From positions 17,438,291-17,502,290 of the forward strand of contig OZ020515.1 of assembly GCA_963971425.1 (NCBI GenBank): a stretch of 64,000 nucleotides of DNA, in the 5' to 3' direction. This document shows, piece by piece, positions 1-12,122 of this stretch. Origin of the DNA: Bryoerythrophyllum caledonicum (taxonomy: Eukaryota > Streptophyta > Bryopsida > Pottiales > Pottiaceae). A program made the translations under genes and the position numbers. The notes under the pieces are model-generated. The model searched no databases. It saw nothing but the letters and a program-made list of their open reading frames with translations, and had not been told where the DNA came from. The stretch's first letter is position 1, and each line of letters opens with the position of its first letter.

Positions 1-2
1 TA

Positions 3-973
3 CCTTGCATCCATAATCTAACCGTTCACACCAACACACCACCCGCCATAATTGCCATACAAGAAACTAAATTAACCGCTACTAAATCCACAAAATACAT
101 CCAAAAAACATTCCCCAATTATAAACTCATATTTAACAACACTCATTCTCTTACACGATGCATCCAACAACGGAGGCCATATACTCCGGCAAGAGGTGGT
201 CTACTCATGCTCATACACCAATCATATGCCTTCCCCAGGAATATTACTAAAATCCCCACCCCGGTTAATATATCACCTTATCTCCAAATTATTGAAATTG
301 CTAACCGCCCCCTTCAACCATGGATCATTCTTCATCTATACATGCCCTCACATATAGAAGACTCTAGGCTTATTCCGGAGATCCAAAACTCCATTATTTC
401 ACAAATAAATACACACCTTAACCATACAATTATACTTTGCGGTGACTTTAACCGAGACATCGCCCTTATCGAACGACAAAATGGAGCGGTTTTTACCCCC
501 CCACTTGACATAGACTATCAATGGCATAACTATACGGATGACCTAGAATTATACCTAATCCCAATCGACACACAATACTCTCGACAAGGTGGACTAAATT
601 ACACACACACTAGCCTAATTGATGGAATTTATATCAGAACACTTAACCATACCAGTTACACATCAATCACCAACACCACTACCAACTTAAACTCGGACCA
701 CTTCCCAATCCATCTCAACATACCCCACAATACTCTTATAAATAGGCCTCCTACAACCATCAACTCAAATGATATTAAAATACTAAACCCCATCCCAAAA
801 GAAAACCTTGACAACTTTAACACAATATTCTTCGAAAAAAACTCTCTATAAATGGACTCCCTTACAGATATCCTTTCTAACCATCAACACCTCACACACA
901 CACAATGGCAAGACGTTTGCACGACTCTTGACAAACTCATAAAAGAAATCTCTACTATACTAGAAAAAACTTG
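3..973 (+). pseudogene. LINE APE-type endonuclease domain
   Basis: The frame is open from the window edge to a TAA at 849-851 and resumes in the same frame to 973. Exonuclease/endonuclease/phosphatase-family motifs are visible: IIAIQETKL (about 45-71), CGDFNRD (about 438-458) and SDHFPI (about 693-710). In LINEs this domain nicks the target strand for target-primed reverse transcription. The catalytic Asp/Asn/His residues of these motifs are present. The start lies outside the window. The frame is cut at 973 by the inserted element and resumes, still in frame, at 2772. Confidence 0.8.
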
Positions 974-2771
974 TAAAGCGCCACCGATGTCGTGTAGAGA
1001 GGAGAGCACCTTGAGAATTCGCAGGGAATCTGGCTGCGACTGGAGATTGTTTGCTCGGAAATCCAATCGTATCTTCAAATCTTCAGGTCTTCAATCATCC
1101 GGTCTTCTAAATCTTCAAGTCTTCAGTCTTCAGTCTCCAAACTCCTCCCCGTTGGCCTATCCTGAGGTGGCTCTAAAGGGTTAAGGGTAAAGGTGGGTGA
1201 TAAGAAACCACGGCCTCGGACGGGTAAAACGGGACGGCCAGACCACAAGCTGAAACCGTCCGAAAAATTGGCTCCTAAAATTCAAACCCACGGTGACCAG
1301 CAAACGTGCCTCATCGGTGGGAACGACATAAACACGACCGCGTGGGTAATTAACCCCACTTCGCCGCAACAGAGTTTACAAGAACATAATTGAAATACAA
1401 CTAGCCTCCAAAGCTGGCTTGGAATCACAAAAAAAGAAATCGGACCACAAGCCACAACACACTTGTCTCCATCTTCTCTTCTCTTCAAGCCTCAAGTCTT
1501 CAATTCTTCCATCCTTCAACTCCAAAGTCTTCAAGTGTTCAAAAACACTAAGAAACTCAAAAGAAAAGTTCAAAAACACAATGGAAAAGTTTCACCAAGG
1601 CTGTAACCTTCAAACAAGTGACACAGATGACTCAAAACTTCAAATACTAAGTGTAATAGCTCTATGAAAAGCTAATTCAGACAACTAACACTCCTCCAAA
1701 TTTCAAGTCAATCTAAACTACTGTCCGAAAGTTATACGAGTTCAAAGTTTTGCCCCTCCAGATATTCAATCGCTCATAATATCTTCTTCAAAACTCCAAA
1801 TCTCAATTGTAATATTTTTTTGAAGAGCTACGACCATTGTTCACGCACCTTCCAATTCTCAAACAATTCTAAACTACTGTCCAAAAGTTATGGACAATCA
1901 AAGTTCTGCCTACCCCTATTCATTCAGATCTCTATAACTTCTTGCTCACAACTCCAAATCTCAATTGTAATACCTTTCTAAAAAGCTAAAATAGAGATGC
2001 ACAGTCCCTCAAAATCTCAAATCAAGTTGAGAACTACAGAAAAAGTTGTGGCTCCTCGAAACCTCTGCCCCTCAATGGATGGCCTCGGGTTTTCACAGAA
2101 TTAAAACCTCAATAACTTTTTCTCAACAACTCCGAATTCAAAATTTAAAACAAGTAAGGAAAGCTCTTAAAGTAAGGAACAAGATCACTAGTTTTCAATT
2201 CCATAGCACTCAAGCTCAACGAGTTACACACAGTCAAAGTTCTGCTCCAAACCCTTCCTCTTTCACCCGCACACACACACACACTCACTAACGAATCTCT
2301 TTTCCCACTTTTCCACCTCAAGTAGACGTGGGCACTCCAGCCCATGTCACCCTATCCAAAGTACCCCACAAGGTACTTCATTACTTTCTTATCCTTTCCA
2401 CTTTCAACCACATAAAATCCCCTAGTTTTTTATTTATTGGAAGACTAAAAACTTAGACCTTCCAACCAACAAGATAAGTAAAATAAAAAATAACTAAATA
2501 AAAATAAAAATAAAACTTATCGTAAGATAGCTGATGGTACGGACGTATAAAGGTGTTGATTCGCACAACCTGATCGCCAAGTCGTGGACTTTGTTGGTTG
2601 GAAAAGTCGTGGTCAGTGGCTGCCGCCGGTCCGGGTTCGAACCCGATCGAGCCCGTCGAGTGGTTCGGCGGCCCAAGGCTTGGCTCGCTAGTGAGGCAGG
2701 AAAAATACCAGTCAACCCGCTACCTATCCCCCTGAGCAGTGACAAGAGCGGTGCAGCACCTATATGCTAAC
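974..2771. mobile_element. Unclassified 1.8 kb insertion in LINE copy 1, 5-bp target duplication ACTTG
   Basis: The LINE reading frame stops matching at ACTTG (969-973) and restarts at a second ACTTG (2772-2776) in the same frame, giving codons for Glu-Lys-Thr-Cys then Pro-Asn. The intervening 1798 bp is therefore a later insertion with a 5-bp target duplication. I see no long terminal repeats, no inverted termini and no transposase. The interior holds CTTCAAGTCTTCA-rich low-complexity stretches (about 1080-1150 and 1480-1560) and a tRNA-promoter-like module near its right end. A 5-bp duplication suits a non-autonomous LTR-type or related element, but the class is unresolved. Confidence 0.6.
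2520..2771 (+). other. tRNA-like pol III promoter module (possible SINE part)
   Basis: GGGTTCGAACC at 2633-2643 matches the B-box of tRNA genes and tRNA-derived SINEs. A-box-like sequences lie upstream (TAGCTGATGGTA near 2527, and GCCAAGTCGTGG near 2575), but the spacing to the B-box is longer than in a normal tRNA and no cloverleaf can be closed. It is therefore not called as a tRNA gene. It forms the right end of the 1.8 kb insertion. Confidence 0.35.
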
Positions 2772-3967
2772 ACTTGCCCAAATCCTCAAACCGTGGTTCT
2801 TACCACGACCAACCCCTTTTATCCCAACTCCTTACTTATTAAAATCCACACATATAAAGACTAATACTTGTATGTACATGATGGAAGAATTTCCATCAAG
2901 ACACCGATCCCACAACTCACACCCCGAACCTCAAAACAAGGGGGATATCTATCGAGAAAACTAGCCAAAAAATGGAAACAACATCTTGTCACATATCACA
3001 CTATTCGTAAAACAATTTACATTGCTAAAACCAACCAAAATTGGCGAAACCACCCAATACTCTCCGAACTACAAAACCTCCGTCACCCCCAAATCCCACA
3101 AGTACCACCACCCAACACCCCTCACGAAGACTGGTTAAAAGACATTGCTACCACTGCAAAAGATGCCAACAAAGATGCTAGAAAAATTACCACAAAATAT
3201 GCAAGAGAATGTGTCAAAAAGGCCATATCTAAGTACCGCCTATTGTACGAAACCAGCCCAAAAAAGGTTAACAGAAAAGTCTTTAAAAATAAGACAAACC
3301 TGCCACTAGACTGTATCTTAGATCATAACAATAACATTCTAACCAGCCCAGATGACATCGCAAACGAAATACATTTTCAACAATCCATAAACAATAAACC
3401 ATCCACCCCTCCATGCCACTTCCAACCACAACATACACCAACATGCACGTGCGGAGTTAGGCAATACCCGTGGCATGATTTGGACGGATTTACCATTGAT
3501 AAAAGAGGCGAACCAACAACACCTCTCCACACATATTATAACAGAGACACATACAACATGTGCATTGAACATCTGGGAACCAACAAAGCCCCCGGCCCGG
3601 ACCATATACCTAATTCAATCCTAAAACACATGCCCCCCAGATTCCATGACCTTCTATCATTATTCTTCCTTCATTGTTACAAACAAAAATCCATCCCCGC
3701 ATCTTGGAAAACAAGTTTAACAATCCTACTATACAAAAAAGGCAACCCATCCGAGCTACCTAACCACCGACGTTTCGCCTTAGCTAACACCACTTACAAG
3801 CTATTCACTAGCACACTAACATCAATACTATCGGCCTACGGAGAAAAATACCAAATATTACACAAAAGCCAAGAAGGGTTTAGAGCCGAGAGAAGTACCA
3901 CACGACAACTTCAAACGCTCATTGGCGCCCTAGAAGATGCAAAACTCACAAACAAAGACATCTACAT
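2772..3967 (+). pseudogene. LINE linker and N-terminal reverse transcriptase
   Basis: This continues the APE frame after the inserted element. One TAA at 2862-2864 precedes an open stretch to about 3967. The stretch encodes a basic linker and the first RT blocks: NKAPGPDHIPNSILKHMP (about 3583-3636), RRFALANTTYK (about 3770) and SQEGFRAERSTTRQL (about 3870-3915). The next RT block is read one frame over, so a one-base shift lies near 3968. Length and order fit the fingers and palm of a LINE RT. Confidence 0.75.
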
Positions 3968-6900
3968 CTCTACGTTGACTTCAAAAACGCATTTGGCTCC
4001 ATTGACCATCCCCGATTACTAACTATTATGAGCGATCTTGGATACCCGGTAGACGCAGTCACACTAGTTGGCAGTATATACTCCCAATCTACCACTACAT
4101 ACACTGGAGAATTCTTTGGTACGACACGCCCTATCCCCATCCAACGCGGTACCATCCAAGGCGATACATTGAGCCCATACCTCTTTATCATCTTCCTAGA
4201 ACCTCTATTGAGATGGCTCCAAAGGGGTAACAATGGCTACACATTTGGCACCTCAAAAGTCTCCATAAACTCGGCCGCATATGCCGACGACCTAGCGGCC
4301 ATCTCCGGACATCTTAAATCACTCCAAATTCAATTAAACAAAATAGACAAATTCTGTTTATGGACTGGGATGGAACTCAGTGTCCAAAAATGTGCCATAA
4401 CTGGGTGCCCAAACAAATCCAAAATAAATCCAACCGCCTTCAAAGCCCTTATCCAAGCTACCAATATCCACTATCGCAACCAACCAATCCCGGTTCTCAA
4501 CCAAAACCAATCCTACATATACCTTGGAATAAACCTAGTCCCATCGCTAAAATGGAAAATTCAAATTCACGCGACTACTACAAAACTTATCAAACAATGC
4601 AAGGATCTTACATTATGTCCGGCCACATTGCAACAAAAAGTAAAAATGATTGATACCGTTATACGACCGGGTATCTCATATAGTTTCTATGCGGTCCCTT
4701 ATTCCATACCCGCCATAAACAAACTTGATAAAAAAATCATAGCCATACAAAAGAAAGTATGTGGACTCCCTAATTGTACGCCCAATGTCATAACACAACT
4801 CCCCCACGAACTATTCGGATTAGAAGTCTTTTCCCTCAAAAATGCCTATCTACGTTGCATTGGAGAACAACTCCAGAATGCACTTAACGACAAGGGAAGA
4901 CTAGGACTAATTTACAGTGGACTCCTTCGGCACATCCTTGCCATTTATGGAGGGGCACAATACCTCCAAAGACTTAAAAAATCTGATTGTCTCCGGTCTC
5001 CCATTATCCGCACACTTTTTCTACTCAAAACAGAAGCTCAAACATTCCTAAAAAGCACACTAGAAGATTTCCTACTAGACCCCGCCCCGCTTGAACAAGA
5101 TTGGGCAAATGAAATACATAACCTCCCTAGACTTGACCGACAATTATCTGCCAAACTCCTACAAAAACTTTTCTCTGCAAACATTACCGATCTAAAACAA
5201 ATTACTCTACCAAATGGAACACACCTTATGGACGACAAGAACTACAAAAAAATTTATGGTACCCCTCACAAATTAATAAAAAGTGCACTAAATATTGCTA
5301 AACAATTATTCTGTCATCCTCCATGCCTCCCTATATGCCCGAACTCTTGCACCACTCACGCCCCACCATACACACTTAAAGACCCATACATCATCGATCA
5401 CAATGACACCCACCCCAACATCAACTCCCCATCAATCCCTCTAAACCCACCACACTCACGATCAAATGCCCCTCCAACACATATATTAAAAAATCCTTCC
5501 ATGCACCCAATAAACAATATAACCGCGCACAAACATAGAAAACACATTGACTCTAACAACATAGGCAAACAATATACGTCATACTTATGCCACTGGTCCT
5601 ACAATAACACCACCTATGCCAAATGGCTACCACAAAAAAATCTTTTCCCTTGGCACAACCCAAATACTTCCTTATATAACACCGAAATCCTCACACAATA
5701 CTACCTTAGAACTCAAAACAATTACTACCTAAAGATCATACAATTACACCACCCTCAAGCACAACCTCGAGACAGTAGATTTGTCACGCCACCTATTATT
5801 ATCCCCCTCCTTAACATCTTTACAACCGAATGTAACCCCGAAATGGACATCCTCGCACAAACAAATACAATCAACATTCAACAAGATAATGCCCACATAT
5901 ACGAAAATAATGGTAGACATCTAATAACCATACCACTCGCTAGACTACAATGGTTGTGGAATCAATATCACAATGCACTACAAACCCCCATTAACATCGA
6001 ACCAATACCCCAAATATTTGAAACCGAAATTGTTTGGCTATACCAAAGATATAACTACCGAATACCCAAAAATGACCCCCTTAAAAATGCACACTACACA
6101 TTACCTGAGCCTATCTTAGACTACCTTATTACATCTCTGAATATCACACACTCATACTTCTCATCCCCCGTTACATGCTCCACAAAAATCTCAAAATTCT
6201 ACTCTCCATTCAAACGCGATAAGATTTTTGGTTCTCTTGGAAAAGCTTTTGATTATAAATGGAACGGAATAGGCCTTGCACACCCTCACAACGAAGAAGA
6301 AACACAACAAGCAACACATTGGACACGCCTAGCGGCAAATAATGACCCCAACCACAACATCACCATTATTATCACTCCCGACACTCGTTGGTACCACAAC
6401 TCTAACCCACATTTAGGCCCATTCCCGGACTCCCACATCATAGTACTATTTGAAGCCGACTCTATGACCTATAAAGAACCCACCATACCACCGCAAATAC
6501 AAACACCCCGCCTTGAACCAGCAACCCTACGTATCATATGCATACATCACCAAACTCGAGAAATAGGTACTCTAGAAAACCTCACTCATCTCACTTTGAT
6601 AGCAAAAAATCTAAATATCAACAAGGTATACACCGCAATAGCCTCCCCCACACCTATTTCAACCCGTGTAAACCACAACAAAAAATGGTCTAAAACCCCC
6701 CACACAAACATCTCCACATTACCAATTACCGAATTGAACCTCCCCCTCCCCTACTACCAAATTAATACAGATCTTAAATTTGACCCCAACTTTAGCTACT
6801 ACACTGATGGCTCCTTTAAAGAACCGACCGAAGTAAGCCCGGGACATTGGCACCGTGAAAAAGCCGGTTATGGGATATACAATTCAACCAAACAAATTAA

Positions 6901-8263
6901 ATTAGGCAAAAGACTACATGGACTCCAAAATATTCTAAGAGCCGAAATGATGGCTATACACAAAACCCTCAAAATAATCACCACTCAATACCCAAACGAA
7001 CCGGCTCATATTTTTACAGATTGCATAAATGTATTATACCTCCTTAATACACACATTAAACATCCTACCTTACACAACAGTCACCCGGATAAAACTATCC
7101 TTACATCTATGGTTGCAATGCTCCAAAATCGTACACAGACGACTACACTCCACAAAGTCCGAGCTCATGCTAATATCGACGGCAGTGATCAAGCCGACAA
7201 ATTAGCTAAGGAAGGAAGAGAAAAAACCCACAAGAATGCCATACACCCATACGAACACGCCCATGCCACCCCATATTACTTTCATAGATATGAATGGCCC
7301 TCTATGGGTGAAACTCCCGATAAAGGCCCCATACGATTCTTGGACAAGCACCTCAAAAAACACGACCGTGTACATAACCTAGAAAAACTTACAGAAAATT
7401 TCCCCAATAGTGATAAATGGACTGGCAACCCAAACATTCATAAAGTACTGTCCAATATTTTTTGGAAAAACCCCATTATAACAGATTCACAAATCACATG
7501 CCTAATCAAATTTCGCACCGGACAATATATTGGCAATGCCTGCAAACAACTCTTCTTTGGAATAGAAAGATTCCCTATAATTACATGTCCAATTTGCAAC
7601 ACCACGGACCCAGACACATGGCTGCATGTCCTACTCAAGTGCCAAAACCCACATATACACTCACTTATTGTCAAAAGACATAACAAAGCTGTATGGGCTA
7701 TTCGTAAACTACTTACATCATCAACCAAATCCCGGTGTTTCATCCTCATGAACGCCGGAACCTTCAATAACAACCCACAAGAAAATACGGTCCCTCCTTG
7801 GCTACTACCATGCACCTGTCATACCCAAAGATGCCATTGTAACGCAAGATTTAAACCAGACCTACTATGTGTTAGAGGACTTTCATACAAAGACCCCCCA
7901 CCAAACCACATAGACCCCAATCTCACCATCCAATTTATTGAATTCACCTATTGCAATGACAGATTCTCTCCGGACACTATTGCAAATAAAATAAATAAAT
8001 ACTAACCACTACTTGACGATATCCAAGCACTAGGATGGACATTAGACCCCCTCATTGTCATCACCGCGGGTGCTAGAGCCACCACCTTCATTCCCTCAAT
8101 GACAACCCTCGAAGAAACATTTAAAATCTCCATCACTTCAATCAAAACCACCTTTTCAAATATTAACATTATTGCAATTCAACATGCTATGTCGATACTC
8201 CTACATAAACGTAAAATTGAAAACAACCAACCCCTTCCTGAAACTTCAAACCCCCCTCCATAG
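3968..8263 (+). pseudogene. LINE reverse transcriptase, RNase H and R2-like restriction endonuclease
   Basis: The frame is open from 3968 to a TAA at 8003-8005 and then continues in frame to a TAG at 8261-8263. RT motifs are DFKNAFGS (about 3977), RGTIQGDTLSPYLF (about 4145) and YADDLAAI with the catalytic Asp pair (about 4280). RNase H motifs are YYTDGSFKE (about 6797), RAEMMAIHK, FTDCIN and AHANIDGSDQADKLAKEG (about 7160-7210). The C-terminus has a CPIC...H...C zinc knuckle (about 7585), RHN (about 7676), KPDLL (about 7853), IEFTYCND (about 7936) and a K..KY motif. That is the order seen in R2-type restriction-like endonucleases. LINE copy 2 has CAA (28290-28292) where this copy has the TAA at 8003. 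Confidence 0.8.
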
Positions 8264-8502
8264 ATCTACACCTGCATTCACATTTCACCATACTTGCCTT
8301 CTCTTTTTTGGGACTTTCCCAGGGTCCCTTTGTTATTGGTTTCTTGATACTGGGTACATAGTGTCCACCCTCGAAAGGGGGAAGTAGTTCCATACTACTA
8401 ACCCATGCCCTGTGGGCATGGACTTAGTGGTGGAATGAACGGACACTTCACTCACGTCGGCCCCCCGATGGGGACTGGAGTTCTTCTTCTTCTTCTTCTT
8501 CA
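8264..8502 (+). other. LINE 3' untranslated region with hairpins and (TTC)n tail
   Basis: Non-coding. CATGCCCTGTGGGCATG (8404-8420) is a perfect stem-loop. A second GC-rich hairpin (about 8454-8480) abuts the (TTC)n tail. The same layout recurs in LINE copy 2 (about 28690-28824) and in the minus-strand fragment at 54578-54707. A terminal hairpin plus a short repeat tail is the usual recognition signal for the reverse transcriptase of stringent LINEs. Confidence 0.65.
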
Positions 8503-9376
8503 AGCCAGATACAACTTTTGGTTATGAATATGAGTCTCACAGGCCTGACAAGATTAGCATGTCAAGACCGCACATCCAAACCAGATCACTGCTCAATGAC
8601 AACGACCACAACCTTCCACCCCTTGATTCTCCTACACCTTCTGATCGGGAGGAGCCAGTCCTTGAACCACACCGACCCACTCATCAAATCGATTGTCACC
8701 AGGTCACTCCTGTGGAGGAGACTGCATGCGACCCTTCCGAATGGCACATCGTACGCCTTCTGAAGACATTCGCCAAAGCGTGCTTCGCTCAACAAGCCAT
8801 CACCAAAAAGATGTGCGTAGCTCGGATTGTATAAGACGAGAAGAGCACTGCTGCTCTAACCTATACTGGTATGATGGACAACTACAAGAAGAATAGGAAG
8901 GAGTCTATGCAATTCTTCTTCTGCAATGACGACATTGAAAGATGCGTGAAGGGCACTCGTCGAAAGTGGATGATGTCAAGACTAGAGGTCCCAGAGGTAT
9001 GGCCGGTTAAGTTGGGGACCAATTTATCTCTCAAAGAGATCCTCTCCTTGGAGAATGCAGGCTTTAGACTACCCTAGCAAGGAGATTTCGCCAGCAAGGC
9101 TCTTTCAGGACCAACCATTATCTGTGGACTTATGAGCTTACACGACTCCAACATATCCAGACGATTATTCCACCCGCAGATCAGGGAAAAATATTTGGCG
9201 CAACAAAAAGGCCCCGTCCACGTAGCATGCGAACAATTGTGCATCAACCTTTATCATTGAAAGGAAGTGTGCGCAAGTTATGCATGCCCCATGTCCCTGC
9301 CCTTGGATGCATCGTCTCATTGGATTCGGACGCACCTCCAAAGGTGCAGCAGTATTTCTTGATGATATCGCAGCTA
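8502..9376 (+). pseudogene. SWIM zinc-finger gene, 5' part (broken)
   Basis: Coding-like sequence is open from 8502 with stops at 8832 and 9074 and a frame change before 9227. It ends in a frame encoding QQYFLMISQL at a TA (9375-9376). Joining this TA to 31015-31016 continues the same frame into the SWIM zinc finger CTCPNFKE...NCKHLYYVF. The pogo transposon between them therefore broke one exon. SWIM domains bind nucleic acid or protein and are common in MULE transposases and FHY3/FAR1-like proteins. Which of these this was cannot be told, and the N-terminal part has no motif I recognise. LINE copy 1 abuts its left end. Confidence 0.5.
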
Positions 9377-9399
9377 CAATCCACCCTTGATAAATGTTA
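9377..9399 (+). repeat. pogo element left terminal inverted repeat
   Basis: Pairs with 30992-31014 (20 of 23 identical), with TA immediately outside. Related TATAAATGTTAAC motifs recur just inside at about 9404-9540, suggesting subterminal transposase sites. Confidence 0.8.
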
Positions 9400-9756
9400 C
9401 ACTTATAAATGTTAACTCACTATATTTGTTAACAAAATCGTACTCCCCTCATATTGCTAACTAGAATGTTAACTATGTTAAATGTTAACAATAATTTACT
9501 CCTCTCTTTGTTAATTTGCCACTTATAAATGTTAACCTACAAAATACATTCTATACTGTGTAATGACATCCATTACATTGACTCACAACCTTTCAAAGTG
9601 GCAAAAGCCACCAAATTTGACTTTTGTGATCAAATTATTCATGTGGACTATATTGGAGATGTTTCATACTAATGAACGCCGGCACTTTTAATAACAATCT
9701 ACAAGAAAATACGGTCCCCCCTTGGCTACTCCCATGCTCATGTATGACCCAAAGAA

Positions 9757-9783
9757 CACCATATTCGTTATACTGGGAGATTT
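9757..9783 (+). repeat. 18 kb element left terminal inverted repeat
   Basis: CACCATATTCGTTATA followed by C, then TGGGAGATTT. It pairs with 28085-28111, with a single C/T difference. One extra base (A, 9756) separates it from the AAAGA duplication. Confidence 0.9.
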
Positions 9784-10096
9784 CCATGACTTTGAAGATA
9801 TATGATCTTTGAAGTATCAATATATATAGATATTTGTAGGTGCAAAGTATAAAGACAATGTACCAAGAATAATATATTTCATTCCATGGATGGACCAAAT
9901 TAGCCGAATTTCCAAAAAAAAATAACGGTAAAAGAAGCAAATACCATTAATCCAACCTTTATTAAAAACAACATGAAAAAAAGGCACACACAACACTCAT
10001 ATACCCCGAGCATTTACTCAATCAACCAAAACAATTTAGCTCTACCCGACCTAAAGTGTAATAGAGATCTAAGCGTACTATTACTAATCAAATAGT
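9784..10096. other. Left subterminal DNA of the 18 kb element and gene A 3' region
   Basis: AT-rich, with no coding frame. A 45-bp segment at about 10032-10076 (TTTAGCTCTACCCGACCTAA core, then AGTGTAATAGAGATC) recurs at about 10874-10918 inside gene A intron 5. It looks like a half-decayed palindrome copy. Confidence 0.5.
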
Positions 10097-10383
10097 CTAG
10101 GGAGTTCCTCCATAAGCCTTAATACGCAACTTCAAAAAAGCCCTCTGACGCTGCCTAGTCCATGTTGCGCCACTCTCTTGCATTAATGGACTCTCTAGAA
10201 GACGCTGCAAACCCCGCCTACGCACCTCGTCAGTGTTTGACTTGGGCAGCGAGTGTCGACAGGTGGGAGCAGATGGAGAGCATTGGTTTCCAACAGCATT
10301 TCTTGAGAGAATACGAGGGCGGAGACATTTACTAGATGGTTCCTGCACAATAGGCACCACATACATTCCAAACAAATACACTT

Positions 10384-10440
10384 TAGAATGGAGCTAAAAT
10401 AGCTACATTCCAAACAAATACATTTTAGCTCCATTCTAAC
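10384..10440. repeat. Inverted repeat filling gene A intron 6
   Basis: TTAGAATGGAGCTAAAA and its complement TTTTAGCTCCATTCTAA face each other around a loop of about 23 bp. The 98-bp intron (10343-10440) is almost entirely this structure. It is a variant of the element's palindrome (AGCTC core). Confidence 0.7.
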
Positions 10441-10952
10441 TGAACGAGGCCACTGTGGCGAAGGGGAGTTGATTCTATTATGATTAGGCTCCCGTGCAAT
10501 AGGGCTTTCGACAACTCCATCGTCCACTGCCATGGTCGAATAATCCATAGTTGACTGCGCGATTGCAGCAGAGTGCAACAAGAGCCCTTTACTCCGAAGG
10601 GAAAGGGCGAACTCCTGTGGACCCAGCAAGGAATCCACGGACGCCCGACAATCACAGTCCTGTAGAATTTTCAACCAAAGTGACGCTCAAATACCGGAGA
10701 ACAATAGATGAAAACTCCATGCATTCAAAAAGGACGATATTCCATCAGCAGAAGGTATCCAACCCGCACAACAAACAAAGTTGCGAAACATCTCGGTTTC
10801 ATTATGAAAAAATATATATACAAAAAAATGGTCCAACAAAATTTACAAAATGGAGCTGAAGTCAATCGATACAGATTAGCTCTATTCGACCTAAAGTGTA
10901 ATAGAGATCGAGGCGTATATCAACTGCATTAAGAGCGGAGACCCTGAGACAC

Positions 10953-11596
10953 TTGGATTGCGTTCCAGATACTCACAGACTGACCACACGTCTTCTGATC
11001 ATTATAGAACATCTCCCGGCCCGAGGGATGTTCGGCACGATACTGCGCTACCCCACGCGGAAACAGATGAAGGTCAGAGAGATATGGCAACAATTCCTCC
11101 AACAGCACAGAATCGTCCCTCGCGCCATTATGTTTGCGCGACCATGATGGAAGAAGAAGGACATTCTCCGGCAAATTGAGCATATGCTTAATCGGGCTGT
11201 CGTCAATGACAAGCGTATTCGCCGGAGTATACTCACGACCCAACCTATTGAAGAGATGGTTCGATAAGGTCTTCAAGAAGATGTCCTTCTGAGTGCCGAA
11301 TTCCTTCATGTAGATTGTTCTGTTACCGACTCTACGCTCGGGAATCCTATCGCAACTCTCCTGACCAAAGATCCTGAGAGGGTACGAAGAACTTCGCTGC
11401 CGGCCGAAGTAGGCCCTAAAGCCGAGTGAATGGACGGGATAGAGTCCCTCGATCCTCTGGCCTGCCACGACGGCTCACACGTGCATAGAATCCCATTGAG
11501 GTCCAGCACAACATTCAACCACCTGCCCTCGAAATCTGATAGGACTCTAGGTATTTCTTCTAGATTACTGGCACCACTTATGGATGCCTCGCATAC
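10953..11596 (-). pseudogene. FCP1/NIF-type HAD phosphatase-like domain (gene A exon 5)
   Basis: After an acceptor at 11597 the frame encodes NVVLDLNGILC, the DxN/DGxL nucleophile motif of FCP1-like HAD phosphatases. The rest of the domain is one frame over: GRQRSSSYPLRIFGQESC, KDIFLKTL, TPANTLVIDDSPIKHMLN (the DD metal-binding motif) and LLEELLPYLSDLH. A one-base deletion between about 11440 and 11500 explains the change. Known relatives dephosphorylate the RNA polymerase II tail or other Ser/Thr substrates. The second Asp of the nucleophile motif is Asn here, so catalytic activity is uncertain even before decay. Linked to the rest of gene A by phase-compatible introns. Confidence 0.55.
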
Positions 11597-12095
11597 CTGG
11601 TTCGGAAACGCCAGGAGAATGAACAATATTACTAATGATTCATTAACAACGACGGGCCAACAAAATGTAGAACGACAGAGGCAAACAGGGGAGAGGCGTC
11701 ATGAGGGGGGGGAGTGGATTGTGAAAAGTGTTTGAAGAGTACCTCGAGAACTTCATCGTCTTGCAGCATTTCGTCTCGGACCTCCATCGATCCCAACGAA
11801 CCCTGCATGGTGTCAAGGGGTTCCGAGAGCCCCACAATTATATGAAGGAACGGTCCTGGGACGAGAAGCGGTGGCTGCGGGACAGCAGAATCTTGATTGA
11901 TCTCGTCTACGAGCACGGGCGAAGCTTGGACGACCCCTTCTACGACAGGGACTGCAGTTTGGACGACCTCATCTATGACTGCGTGAGCGATCCCGTCATT
12001 ACCGAAACTTAGATCTGAAAAAATTCAACAACTTCAACCTATCAGTAGACGCGCACAAAAGACAGTGATACAAGTCAGAGCCGTCAGACGTCAAG

Positions 12096-12122
12096 CAGTT
12101 TAGCTGGAGTCGAGCTGAAGTG
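12096..12122. repeat. Palindrome in gene A intron 3
   Basis: Degenerate copy of the 27-mer (TTTAGCTGGAGTCGAGCTGA), centred at 12109, in the 210-bp intron 12015-12224. Confidence 0.7.

Larger units (their letters stand above)
1..8502 (+). mobile_element. LINE retrotransposon copy 1, dual-endonuclease (Dualen/RandI-like), decayed; 5' end outside window
   Basis: A non-LTR retrotransposon read on the plus strand. Recognisable parts in order are APE endonuclease (3-851), reverse transcriptase (about 3560-4650), RNase H (about 6790-7210) and an R2-like restriction-type endonuclease (about 7585-8263). A 3' untranslated tail then ends in (TTC)n at about 8480-8502. An APE plus a restriction-like nuclease in one element is the hallmark of the Dualen/RandI clade. 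The coding strand is unusually A+C rich. The copy is dead: frames shift near 3968, stops occur at 849, 2862 and 8003, and a 1.8 kb element sits at 974-2771. A second copy (9656-28824) and a tail fragment (54578-54707) lie in the same window. It lies against the open frame of the SWIM gene that starts at 8502. Confidence 0.85.

Noticed and set aside
2574..2650. tRNA gene around the GGGTTCGAACC B-box
   Set aside because: No acceptor stem or cloverleaf can be formed and the A-box spacing is wrong.
4360..4653. 97-residue frame and other short frames within the LINE
   Set aside because: Overlaps the reverse transcriptase frame, which carries the catalytic motifs.
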